Program-made: the position numbers and the translations under genes
Shown here: in pieces, positions 1 to 7,972 of the stretch
Layout: every line of letters starts with the position of its first letter
Position numbering within the stretch: position 1 is the first letter of the stretch
Notes under the pieces: generated by a model
What the model saw: only the letters and a program-made list of their open reading frames with translations
What the model was told of the DNA's origin: nothing
The model's database searches: none
DNA from: Candidatus Apopatosoma intestinale
Lineage (GTDB): Bacteria; Bacillota; Clostridia; Oscillospirales; CAG-272
Direction: 5' to 3'
Assembly (NCBI GenBank): GCA_003524145.1
Contig: DODZ01000022.1
Coordinates: 1 to 11,366 of the forward strand
Length of the DNA stretch: 11,366 nucleotides

Positions 1-24
1 TTCTTTTCGGACAAGCGAAAAGAA
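1..24. repeat. Perfect 9-bp inverted repeat at window edge
   Basis: TTCTTTTCG (1-9) and CGAAAAGAA (16-24) are perfect inverted copies around a 6-base loop, GACAAG. The stem may continue beyond the window start. No T-run follows on the + strand, so it is not an obvious + strand terminator; it could terminate a gene reading leftward or belong to a dispersed intergenic repeat. A second short palindrome, AAAGAAA-AG-TTTCTTT (30-45), follows directly. I see no gene in 1-160. Confidence 0.6.
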
Positions 25-48
25 CATCAAAAGAAAAGTTTCTTTATG

Positions 49-129
49 TTTCTTCGCGGGTCATCGATATAATTAAACAAAACACCACCACTCCATCCCA
101 TACAAAAATCTCAATAAAACGCGAAGAAA
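49..129. repeat. Widely spaced perfect 10-bp inverted repeat
   Basis: TTTCTTCGCG (49-58) and CGCGAAGAAA (120-129) are perfect inverted copies 61 bases apart. The spacer is AT-rich and has no long open frame. The right arm ends 14 bases before the -35 of the radC promoter. It could be the boundary of a small non-coding repeat element, a long-range stem, or a two-site protein target. The sequence alone does not decide. Confidence 0.5.
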
Positions 130-143
130 ATTCCCTCTTGTCC

Positions 144-172
144 TTGAAAAAAGTACCTCTATATGTTATACT
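144..172 (+). promoter_or_regulatory. Sigma-A promoter for radC-uvrB-uvrA
   Basis: The -35 box TTGAAA (144-149) and -10 box TATACT (167-172) are separated by 17 bases, and a TG at 164-165 makes an extended -10. Transcription would begin around 179. This places the ATG at 163 upstream of the transcript and supports translation from the ATG at 205. No LexA-type GAAC/GTTC dyad overlaps it. Confidence 0.75.
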
Positions 173-195
173 ATAATATAAAATTCACTTATATC

Positions 196-199
196 GGAG
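196..199 (+). promoter_or_regulatory. Ribosome binding site deciding radC start
   Basis: GGAG lies five bases before the ATG at 205. Nothing comparable precedes the ATG at 163, which also falls inside the promoter. Confidence 0.7.
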
Positions 200-204
200 T
201 ACAT

Positions 205-882
205 ATGCACAGCGAACACAGAAAAAGACTGAAAGGGCGTTTTTTACGTGAAGGACTTGAGCATTTCGAGCCTCACAATGTTCTCGAACTGTTGCTTTTT
301 TATTCCATTCCGCAGAAAGATACAAACGAAACGGCACATCTGCTCATGCAGAGATTCGGTTCACTGCAAGGTGTATTTGATGCGCCTTTTGAGGAGCTTT
401 GCCGTGTTCCCGGGATAAAAGAGCATTCAGCTACGCTGATAAAACTCATTCCCTCTCTGGCAAGACTTTATGCTGCGGGAGAAACAACGGAAAAGACCAC
501 TCTGAAAACAAAAGAAGATATCGGTGCTTATCTTGCCGCGCGCTATGTCGGCATAACCTCCGAGGTCGTATATATGCTCCTGCTGGACAATAAATTTTCC
601 GTTATCGACTTCATACGTGTGCATGAAGGCTCTGTAAATTCCTCGGCGATAACAATCCACAGACTTGTGGAGCTTGCCATGCTCAAGGGTGCCTCCATGG
701 TTGTCGTAGCGCATAATCATCCTTCCGGTATGGCTTTTCCCTCATCCGATGATCTGCATACTACTCTGCTTCTGCGAAATGCCTTTCGCACGGTTGAAAT
801 CCCGCTTGTCGGGCATTATATAATAGCGGGAAACAAATATTTTGATATTCTCGATGCGATAAACGAAGGCGAACCGAAATAA
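205..882 (+). CDS. radC: RadC family JAB-domain protein
   Basis: This 225-residue protein belongs to the RadC (UPF0758) family. Residues about 15-90 match the N-terminal helix-hairpin-helix region, including the FYSIPQKDTNE stretch typical of clostridial members and RVPGIKE at 67-73. Residues about 100-220 form the JAB/MPN metalloprotein domain. The metal-binding HxHPSG...D motif is intact, with H170, H172, S174 and D183. An in-frame ATG at 163 overlaps the -10 box. The ATG at 205 has GGAG (196-199) five bases upstream, so I chose it. The family was named for a DNA-repair phenotype later attributed to another gene, and its biochemical role is still unsettled; some members occur with mobile DNA. 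Here it leads a tight run into uvrB, 30 bases downstream, which fits a role linked to DNA metabolism. Its codons seem less CGC-rich than those of uvrB and uvrA. Confidence 0.9.
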   Translation: MHSEHRKRLKGRFLREGLEHFEPHNVLELLLFYSIPQKDTNETAHLLMQRFGSLQGVFDAPFEELCRVPGIKEHSATLIKLIPSLARLYAAGETTEKTTLKTKEDIGAYLAARYVGITSEVVYMLLLDNKFSVIDFIRVHEGSVNSSAITIHRLVELAMLKGASMVVVAHNHPSGMAFPSSDDLHTTLLLRNAFRTVEIPLVGHYIIAGNKYFDILDAINEGEPK

Positions 883-912
883 TATATCCGAAAAAGAAAG
901 AAGGCGATATCC

Positions 913-2871
913 GTGAGCGAAAGCATATTCAGGCTGAAGAGCAAATTCATGCCGACAGGCGACCAGCCGCAGGCTATAGAAGCACTCTCACGCGGCGTTC
1001 TCGCAGGCGATAAAATTCAGAGTCTCGTCGGCATCACGGGAAGCGGCAAGACCTTTACCATGGCAAATATCATCGCCGCCTGCAACCGCCCGACACTCAT
1101 TCTCTCCCATAATAAAACGCTCGCGGCACAGCTCTGCGGCGAATTCCGCGAATTTTTCCCCGACAATGCAGTGGAGTATTTCGTTTCATACTACGATTAT
1201 TATCAGCCGGAGGCTTATATCCCCGGCAGAGATTTATATATAGAAAAAGATTCCTCCGTCAATGACGAGATTGACCGCCTGCGTCACAGCGCCACATCGG
1301 CACTTTTTGAGCGCAGAGATGTCATCATCGTTGCTTCCGTTTCGTGCATATATACGCTCGGTGACCCCGAGGAATACCGTTCGCTTGTCGTCGCCGTGCG
1401 CGAAGGCATGAAAATGAATCGCGACGACCTGATACGAAAGCTCATCGCCATAAGCTATGAGCGCAACGATATCTCCCCCGAGCGCGACAAATTCCGCGTC
1501 CGCGGCGATGTACTCGAGATAATGCCCGCCTCCGGAAAAGCGGCGATAAGAATCGAATTTTTTGATGACGAAATAGAGCGCATCTCCGAGATAGACACGG
1601 TGACGGGCGAAGTGCTCCGCCGCTTCTCCTACTATGCGATATATCCCGCCTCTCACTATGCCACATCTGCGGAAAAGCGCGAGGCGGCGCTTGCCGAAAT
1701 AGAGCGTGAAATGCACGAGCGCGTCGCATTTTTCGAGAGCGAGGGCAAGCTTGTTGAAGCGCGGCGCATAGAGGAGCGCACGAAATACGATCTCGAAATG
1801 CTCCGTGAGGTCGGCTTCTGCTCCGGCGTAGAAAATTATTCCCGCGTGCTCTCGGGCAGACCCGCAGGCTCGACCCCGTACACCCTGCTCGATTATTTTC
1901 CATCGGATTTTCTGCTTTTCGTAGACGAATCCCATGTCACCCTGCCGCAGGTGCGCGGCATGAGCGGCGGCGACTACGCGCGAAAGAAAAATCTCGTGGA
2001 TTACGGCTTCCGCCTGCCGAGTGCCTTTGATAACCGCCCGCTCTTTTTCCATGAATTTGAAAAAAAGATAAATCAGGCTATTTTCGTTTCGGCAACACCT
2101 GCGCAATATGAAAAGGAACATTCCTGCCGCATGGTGGAGCAGATCATCCGCCCGACGGGACTGCTCGACCCGAAGGTAGAGGTGCGCCCGCTCGAGGGTC
2201 AGATAGACGACCTGATGGGCGAGATAAGAAAACGCACGGAGCGCGGCGAGCGTACACTCGTCACCACGCTCACGAAGAAGATGGCAGAGGATCTCTGCGA
2301 ATATCTTGAGATGAACCTGATTAAGGTGCGCTATATCCATCACAATGTCGATTCCATTGAGCGCATGGAAATAATACGCGACCTGCGTCTCGGTGTTTTT
2401 GATGTGCTTGTCGGTATAAACCTGCTCCGCGAGGGGCTTGATATCCCTGAGGTATCACTCGTCGCCATTCTCGATGCGGATAAAGAGGGACTGCTCCGCA
2501 GTGAAACCTCACTCATCCAGACGATAGGCAGAGCGGCGCGAAACGAAAACGGTGCCGTTATCATGTATGCCGATACAGTGACGCGCTCAATGAAAGCGGC
2601 TATAGACGAAACGGAGCGCCGCCGCACGATACAGGAAGCCTACAATAAAGAACACGGTATCATACCGAAAACGATAAAGAAGGATATCCGAGATCCGATA
2701 GAAATTTCCTCCAAGGACGACCTCACGCGCGCAGGAGAGGGCAAAATGTCGGCTTCCGAGCGGCGCACGCTCATAGAAAAGCTCACGGGCGAAATGAAAG
2801 CGGCGGCGAAGTCGCTCGATTTCGAGCGCGCGGCATATCTGCGCGATACTATAGCAAAGATAAGAAAATAA
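913..2871 (+). CDS. uvrB: Excinuclease ABC subunit UvrB
   Basis: UvrB is the helicase-like damage-verification subunit of nucleotide excision repair. UvrA loads it onto DNA, and it then recruits UvrC for incision. The 652 residues match the family's usual length of about 660. Visible features in order are the N-terminal TGDQPQAI; Walker A GITGSGKT (40-47); the aromatic beta-hairpin YYDYYQPEAYIP (93-104) that inserts between the DNA strands; the DESH Walker B box (338-341); motif VI QTIGRAARN (536-544); and a C-terminal UVR motif (about 617-652) that binds UvrC. Translation starts at GTG, supported by GAAGG (900-904) eight bases upstream and by the canonical N-terminus. It sits 30 bases after radC and 50 bases before uvrA, in the same direction and probably in one transcript. 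The gap after it is A-rich with repeated AAGCAAAA-like units. No truncation or damaged motif is visible. Confidence 0.98.
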   Translation: MSESIFRLKSKFMPTGDQPQAIEALSRGVLAGDKIQSLVGITGSGKTFTMANIIAACNRPTLILSHNKTLAAQLCGEFREFFPDNAVEYFVSYYDYYQPEAYIPGRDLYIEKDSSVNDEIDRLRHSATSALFERRDVIIVASVSCIYTLGDPEEYRSLVVAVREGMKMNRDDLIRKLIAISYERNDISPERDKFRVRGDVLEIMPASGKAAIRIEFFDDEIERISEIDTVTGEVLRRFSYYAIYPASHYATSAEKREAALAEIEREMHERVAFFESEGKLVEARRIEERTKYDLEMLREVGFCSGVENYSRVLSGRPAGSTPYTLLDYFPSDFLLFVDESHVTLPQVRGMSGGDYARKKNLVDYGFRLPSAFDNRPLFFHEFEKKINQAIFVSATPAQYEKEHSCRMVEQIIRPTGLLDPKVEVRPLEGQIDDLMGEIRKRTERGERTLVTTLTKKMAEDLCEYLEMNLIKVRYIHHNVDSIERMEIIRDLRLGVFDVLVGINLLREGLDIPEVSLVAILDADKEGLLRSETSLIQTIGRAARNENGAVIMYADTVTRSMKAAIDETERRRTIQEAYNKEHGIIPKTIKKDIRDPIEISSKDDLTRAGEGKMSASERRTLIEKLTGEMKAAAKSLDFERAAYLRDTIAKIRK

Positions 2872-2921
2872 AGCAAAAATCAAGAAAGCAAAAGAAGCAA
2901 AAACAAGAAGAAGGTACAAAA

Positions 2922-5792
2922 ATGCCCGCAAAAGAAATTCATGTAAAAGGCGCGAGGGTGAATAACCTCAAGGATGTGGAGCTGCGCATACCGCGCGATT
3001 CGCTCGTAGTTTTCACGGGGCTTTCCGGCTCCGGCAAATCCTCACTCGCTTTTGATACGATATATGCCGAGGGGCACAGGCGCTTTGTGGAGTCACTCTC
3101 CTCATATGCGCGTATGTTTCTCGGTCAGATAGACAAGCCCGATGTGGATTTCATAGAGGGGCTTTCCCCCGCGATATCCATAGACCAGAAAACCACCTCG
3201 AAAAACCCGCGTTCCACCGTCGGCACGGTGACGGAAATATACGATTATCTCCGTCTGCTCTATGCGCGCATAGGCATCCCGCATTGCCACATCTGCGGCA
3301 AGGAAATCCTGCGCCAATCGACCGACACGATAATAGAAAAGATAATGACCCTGCCCGAGGGTACGAAATTTCTCCTGCTCGCTCCTGTCGTCCGCGGTAA
3401 AAAGGGTATGCATGAGAAGGTTTTCGACGATGCGCGTAAAAGCGGCTATGTCCGCGCCCGCGTGGACGGCTATGTCTATGATTTCGATGAGCTGCCGAAG
3501 CTCGAAAAGAACATCAAGCACAATATTGATATAGTGGTAGACCGACTCGTGATGAAACCCGAGGTGCGTTCCCGCCTTGCAGGTTCACTTGAAACGGCAC
3601 TGTCGCTCGCGGGAGGGCTGGCAAGCGTTTTCGTCCCCGAGACAAAGGAAGAAATGAAATTTTCCCAAAACTACGCCTGTGAGGAGCACGGAGTGAGCAT
3701 AGGCGAGATATCGCCGCGAATGTTCTCCTTCAATAATCCGTTCGGCGCCTGCGAAAAATGCTCGGGCATGGGCGAGCTGAAAACGGTCAGCGCAGAGAAG
3801 ATAATCCCCGATACGGGAAAGAGCCTGCGCGGCGGTGCCATCGCCGTAAACGGCTTCAAAACCATTGAGGAAGCCTCATGGAACGGACCGCTCATAATGC
3901 AGGTCTGCGCCGCATACGGTTATACCATAGACACGCCGATATGCGAGATGTCCGATGAGGCTCTGAAGGCTCTGCTCTACGGCACCGGAGACAAGATATA
4001 CAACGTAGTCCGCGTTTTCGGCGGCGTGGCTCACAGGCAGAATACAACATACGCGGGCATAGTGAATATCATCGCCCAGCGCATGAATCAGTACCCCTCG
4101 GAATCGGACTACTACGATGAATTTATGGACTTCATTCCCTGCCCCGATTGCGGCGGCAAGCGCCTACGCCCCGAATCGCTGGCGATAACCGTCGGCGGGA
4201 AGAATATCTACGAGCTCTGCTCGATGAATATAAACGCGATACTTGATTTCTTTGAAAATCTGAAGCTCACCGATACACAGGCGCTCATAGCAAAGGAAAT
4301 ACTCAAGGAGATACGCTCACGCCTCGGTTTTCTGCGCAGTGTGGGACTTGATTATCTCACGCTCTGGCGCAAAGCGGGAACGCTCTCGGGCGGCGAAGCG
4401 CAGCGCATACGCCTTGCAACGCAGATAGGCTCCTCGCTTGTCGGCGTGCTGTATATCCTCGATGAGCCGAGCATAGGTCTGCATCAGCGCGACAACGGCA
4501 AGCTCATAGATACGCTGAAGCGCCTGCGCGATGTCGGAAACAGCCTTATTGTCGTAGAGCACGACGAGGAAACCATGCTCTCCTCCGATTATATAGTCGA
4601 TATAGGTCCCGGCGCGGGTGTTCGCGGCGGTGAGATAGTCGCCTGCGGCACGCCTGCGGAAATAATGGCAAATCCCGCTTCGATAACGGGCGCTTATCTC
4701 TCGCACAGGCTCGAGATTCCCGTTCCCGACAAGCGGAGAAGCGGAAACGGCACTTTTCTCGAAATTTTCGGCGCGAGGGAAAATAATCTCAAAAATATCA
4801 ATGTGAAAATCCCGCTCGGTATGTTCGTCTGCGTCACCGGAGTTTCCGGCTCGGGCAAATCCTCGCTGATAAATTCCATTCTTTTGCCCGTGCTTGCAAG
4901 GAAGCTCAACCGTGCCTTCACCTACCCCGGCAAGCACGACCGCATAGACGGCGTGGAAAACCTCGATAAGGTAATCTCCATAGATCAAAGCCCTATAGGG
5001 CGCACACCGAGGAGCAATCCCGCAACTTATACAGGGCTTTTCGGCGATATCCGCGAGCTTTTCGCGATGACGCCCGACGCCAAGGCGAGAGCCTATACGG
5101 CGGGCAGATTCAGCTTCAATGTACGCGGCGGCAGATGCGAAGCCTGCGAGGGCGACGGCGTGAAGAAGATAGAAATGCATTTTCTGCCCGATGTTTATGT
5201 CACCTGCGATGTCTGCGGCGGCAAGCGATACAATCACGATACACTCGAAGTGAAATTCAAGGGCAAAAATATATATGAGGTTCTCGAAATGACCGTGGAA
5301 GAGGGGCTTGCCTTCTTTGACGGTGTGCCGAAAATACGCAAAAAGCTCCGGACGCTCTATGATGTGGGGCTCGGCTATATCAAAATAGGTCAGTCCTCAA
5401 CCACGCTCTCGGGCGGCGAGGCACAGCGCGTGAAGCTGGCGACAGAGCTTGCCAAGCGCGGCACGGGAAAAACGATGTATATCCTCGACGAGCCGACGAC
5501 AGGGCTTCACAATGCCGATGTGGCAAAGCTGCTCGAGGTGCTCTCCAAGCTCTGCGACGGCGGAAACAGCATGATAGTCATAGAGCATAATCTCGATGTT
5601 ATAAAAACGGCAGACTATATCATAGATATGGGACCCGAAGGCGGAGACGGCGGCGGCACTGTTGTTGCCTGCGGCACACCCGAAGAAGTAGCCGCCTGTG
5701 AAAAATCATATACCGGTCAGTATCTGCGTCGTATTTTCGAGGCGGGTGCAAAAAAATCAGATAAAACTAAAGCAAAAAGCAATAATAAGTAA
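2922..5792 (+). CDS. uvrA: Excinuclease ABC subunit UvrA
   Basis: UvrA is the ATP-dependent DNA-damage sensor of nucleotide excision repair; it works as a dimer that delivers UvrB to lesions. At 956 residues it is full length. It holds two ABC ATPase modules. The first has Walker A GLSGSGKS (33-40), signature LSGGEAQR (488-495) and Walker B YILDEP (511-516). The second has Walker A GVSGSGKS (640-647), signature LSGGEAQR (829-836) and Walker B YILDEP (853-858). Metal-binding pairs are CHIC (122-125), CEEH (253-256) with CEKC (277-280), CPDC (407-410), and CEAC (739-742) with CDVC (762-765). The 253-256 pair is Cys-x2-His where Cys-x2-Cys is usual. The C-terminus is a short Lys/Ser-rich tail. 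GAAGG (2910-2914) stands seven bases before the ATG. The next gene begins 21 bases after the stop, so the GH78-like gene is probably co-transcribed. Confidence 0.98.
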   Translation: MPAKEIHVKGARVNNLKDVELRIPRDSLVVFTGLSGSGKSSLAFDTIYAEGHRRFVESLSSYARMFLGQIDKPDVDFIEGLSPAISIDQKTTSKNPRSTVGTVTEIYDYLRLLYARIGIPHCHICGKEILRQSTDTIIEKIMTLPEGTKFLLLAPVVRGKKGMHEKVFDDARKSGYVRARVDGYVYDFDELPKLEKNIKHNIDIVVDRLVMKPEVRSRLAGSLETALSLAGGLASVFVPETKEEMKFSQNYACEEHGVSIGEISPRMFSFNNPFGACEKCSGMGELKTVSAEKIIPDTGKSLRGGAIAVNGFKTIEEASWNGPLIMQVCAAYGYTIDTPICEMSDEALKALLYGTGDKIYNVVRVFGGVAHRQNTTYAGIVNIIAQRMNQYPSESDYYDEFMDFIPCPDCGGKRLRPESLAITVGGKNIYELCSMNINAILDFFENLKLTDTQALIAKEILKEIRSRLGFLRSVGLDYLTLWRKAGTLSGGEAQRIRLATQIGSSLVGVLYILDEPSIGLHQRDNGKLIDTLKRLRDVGNSLIVVEHDEETMLSSDYIVDIGPGAGVRGGEIVACGTPAEIMANPASITGAYLSHRLEIPVPDKRRSGNGTFLEIFGARENNLKNINVKIPLGMFVCVTGVSGSGKSSLINSILLPVLARKLNRAFTYPGKHDRIDGVENLDKVISIDQSPIGRTPRSNPATYTGLFGDIRELFAMTPDAKARAYTAGRFSFNVRGGRCEACEGDGVKKIEMHFLPDVYVTCDVCGGKRYNHDTLEVKFKGKNIYEVLEMTVEEGLAFFDGVPKIRKKLRTLYDVGLGYIKIGQSSTTLSGGEAQRVKLATELAKRGTGKTMYILDEPTTGLHNADVAKLLEVLSKLCDGGNSMIVIEHNLDVIKTADYIIDMGPEGGDGGGTVVACGTPEEVAACEKSYTGQYLRRIFEAGAKKSDKTKAKSNNK

Positions 5793-5813
5793 ATTTTCGG
5801 AGGAAAATAAAAA

Positions 5814-7844
5814 ATGGCAAAGTCAAAATGGATATGGTACGGCGGCGATTTTGAAATTTATCACGCGATGAAGCAAAATCTGCGCCGCGAGCAATACGGA
5901 GTCGGCACATATGTCCCCATGTGGCGCATAGATATGCCCCGCCCGACAGCACTTTTCTATAAAATAGCCGTGCTCGAAAAGGAAGAGAAGATGACAGCCT
6001 ATGCAAACGGCAACGGCTATGTCACCATCCAGTGCGATGAGCGCGTCCCCGACGGCAAGACGAAAAGAAATGTGCAGAAGTACAATCTCGGCGAGGAAAT
6101 AACGCTGAAGCCCGGCAGAAACTTCATAAAGATTGATGTCGTAAGAACAGGCGGACTTCCCTGCGCTTATGTGATCGGCGATACGTTTGCCTCCGATTCA
6201 AGCTGGAGCGGCGCTTCGCTCGGCGCCGGCGAGGATTATCCGGTCGGCTCGCTCGATTGGTATACGGAGCTTTCCGATAATCCCGAAATATTCAAATTTT
6301 CCTATGAGCGCATCTATCCGGTAGTAAGCGAGAAAATAAACGGCGGCACGCTCCATGACTTCGGAAAAGAGACCTACGGTCCGCTTATTTTCGAAAACAT
6401 CCGTGCCTGCGGCGGCAAGCCAATCCGCTTCAATTACGGCGAGAGCAGAGCGGAAGCACTCGATATGAGCGATAATGTTCCGCTCGTCGATTATCTTAAC
6501 CCTGCGGAAAAGAAGATGACCTTCAGGAAGCGTGCCTTCCGTTATATCTATGTTTCCGATGACGAGGATATCTCCTATGATATCTCCTGCGACTATGAAT
6601 ATATTCCGCTCGAATACAAGGGTGCTTTCCGTTGTGATGACGAACTGATCAACAAGATATGGGATGTCTCGGCATATACGCTCCATCTCAATACTCGCGA
6701 GGGCTATCTCGACGGTATCAAGCGTGACGGCTGGCTCTGGAGCGGCGACGCATATCAGAGCTACTATGTAAACTATTATCTCTTTTTCGATAACGACAGC
6801 GTAAAACGCACGATAATCGGTCTCCGGGGAAACGAGCCGACAACTCAGCACACAAATACGATACTCGATTACAGCTTCTATTGGATATGCTCTGTCTACG
6901 ACTACTATTTCCATACAGGCGATATGGATTTCGTCCGCTTTATCTACCCGAAGATGAAAACCATGATGACTTTCATCGAGACAAGATGCAACGAGCGCGG
7001 CATAGTCTCGGGCAAGCGCGGCGACTGGACTTTTATAGACTGGACGACCTTCGATACCGACGGTCCTCAGGCGGCGGAGCAGATGCTGCTTATTCATACC
7101 TATCGCACCATGGCAAAATGCGCCGCTCTCATGGGCGAGGATACGAGTGCCTATGAGCAGAAGGCAGAACGCCTCTATCACGCGGCAAACGAGCTTTTCT
7201 GGGACGAGGAGAAGGGCGCTTTCATCGACAGCTATACCTCCGGCAAGCGCCATGTGACGCGCCATGCCAACATTTTCGCGTTGCTCTTTGATACCACAAG
7301 TGAGGAGCGCAAGGAGAGAATCATACGCGATGTAATAAACAATAAGGATGTCCCGCCGATAACAACGCCTTATTTCGAATTTTTCGAGCTGGACGCGATG
7401 TGTATGCTCGGCGACCGCAAATATATGCTCGATATGCTCCATTCCTACTGGGGCGGCATGATAAAGCTCGGCGCAACAACTATCTGGGAGCAGTTTGACC
7501 CGAATGAAGAGGGCACAGAGCACTACCGCATGTACGGCAAGCCATACGGCAGAAGTCTCTGCCACGCATGGGGAGCATCGCCGATATATCTGCTCGGCAA
7601 ATATATCCTCGGCGTCAAGCCTACCTCTCCCGCATACAAAACCTTTGAAGTCGCTCCCTCGGCATCGGGACTGACGGGTATTCGCGGCAGAGTGCCGCTT
7701 CTATGCGGCTATGTCGACGTAGAAATAAACGGAGATGAGGTTTCCGTTTACAGCACCTGCGATGGCGGCACACTTATCCTCGGTGATGAGAAATTTGCGA
7801 TAGAAAAAGGCAAAAAAATCACCAAAACTCATAAAAACACCTGA
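5814..7844 (+). CDS. GH78-like (alpha-L-rhamnosidase-type) glycoside hydrolase
   Basis: This 676-residue protein has no signal peptide, so it should act in the cytoplasm on imported glycosides. The layout fits glycoside hydrolase family 78: N-terminal beta domains (about 1-270, with FNYGESRAEALD at 206-217), an (alpha/alpha)6-barrel catalytic region (about 271-600), and a C-terminal beta domain (about 604-665). The catalytic motif reads DGIKRDGWLWSGDA (300-313). Classical GH78 enzymes have a form like RDERxGWTGDA, with Glu as general acid; here D300, D305 and D312 remain but the Glu position is Gly/Trp. A candidate general base is E559 in ATTIWEQFDP, and the barrel-closing HAWGASP (584-590) is present. 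The substrate may therefore not be a simple alpha-L-rhamnoside. GGAGG (5799-5803) is ten bases before the ATG. It lies 21 bases after uvrA with no terminator between, an unusual neighbour for repair genes. No transporter or sugar regulator is nearby. Confidence 0.8.
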   Translation: MAKSKWIWYGGDFEIYHAMKQNLRREQYGVGTYVPMWRIDMPRPTALFYKIAVLEKEEKMTAYANGNGYVTIQCDERVPDGKTKRNVQKYNLGEEITLKPGRNFIKIDVVRTGGLPCAYVIGDTFASDSSWSGASLGAGEDYPVGSLDWYTELSDNPEIFKFSYERIYPVVSEKINGGTLHDFGKETYGPLIFENIRACGGKPIRFNYGESRAEALDMSDNVPLVDYLNPAEKKMTFRKRAFRYIYVSDDEDISYDISCDYEYIPLEYKGAFRCDDELINKIWDVSAYTLHLNTREGYLDGIKRDGWLWSGDAYQSYYVNYYLFFDNDSVKRTIIGLRGNEPTTQHTNTILDYSFYWICSVYDYYFHTGDMDFVRFIYPKMKTMMTFIETRCNERGIVSGKRGDWTFIDWTTFDTDGPQAAEQMLLIHTYRTMAKCAALMGEDTSAYEQKAERLYHAANELFWDEEKGAFIDSYTSGKRHVTRHANIFALLFDTTSEERKERIIRDVINNKDVPPITTPYFEFFELDAMCMLGDRKYMLDMLHSYWGGMIKLGATTIWEQFDPNEEGTEHYRMYGKPYGRSLCHAWGASPIYLLGKYILGVKPTSPAYKTFEVAPSASGLTGIRGRVPLLCGYVDVEINGDEVSVYSTCDGGTLILGDEKFAIEKGKKITKTHKNT

Positions 7845-7848
7845 GTTT
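7825..7848 (+). terminator. Weak hairpin over the GH78-like stop codon
   Basis: AAACTCA (7825-7831) and TGAGTTT (7842-7848) can pair as a 7-bp AT-rich stem with a 10-base loop spanning the TGA stop. The tail (ACATAAAATTAT) is AT-rich but lacks a clean T-run. It would be a poor intrinsic terminator, so some read-through into ftsH is likely. Confidence 0.25.
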
Positions 7849-7857
7849 ACATAAAAT

Positions 7858-7906
7858 TATCAGAAATGTTTACAAAATATCAATACTTTTACGAAAATAT
7901 CTGATA
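7858..7906. repeat. Spaced inverted repeat upstream of ftsH
   Basis: TATCAGA (7858-7864) and TCTGATA (7900-7906) are perfect 7-bp inverted copies 35 bases apart in the AT-rich gap before ftsH. The right arm overlaps the candidate -10 region. In DNA this AT-rich, a 7-bp match may be chance. Confidence 0.3.
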
Positions 7907-7915
7907 TTATATAAG
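7888..7915 (+). promoter_or_regulatory. Probable ftsH promoter
   Basis: TTTACG (7888-7893) and TATAAG (7910-7915) are 16 bases apart. An alternative is the extended -10 TGATATTAT (7902-7910), which has a poor -35. The first would give a leader of about 50 bases. I see no CIRCE, CtsR heptamer or other heat-shock operator in 7845-7972. Confidence 0.4.
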
Positions 7916-7972
7916 ATAGTTTAAGACAAATGCGAAAAACTAATACAAGTAACTGCTTTGCGGAGGTAACAG

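Noticed and set aside
163..204. Upstream ATG giving a 14-residue longer RadC
   Set aside because: It overlaps the promoter -10 region, lacks a ribosome binding site, and the extra residues do not look like RadC.
1234..2343. 369-residue open frame antisense to uvrB
   Set aside because: It shadows conserved UvrB codons and its translation has no recognisable domain.
4317..5237. 306-residue open frame antisense to uvrA
   Set aside because: It covers the ABC and zinc-finger coding region of UvrA and has no independent start signals.
6198..7565. 455-residue open frame on the - strand inside the GH78-like gene
   Set aside because: It is fully antisense to a gene with recognisable domains, has no plausible ribosome binding site or known motif, and reflects codon bias of the sense gene.
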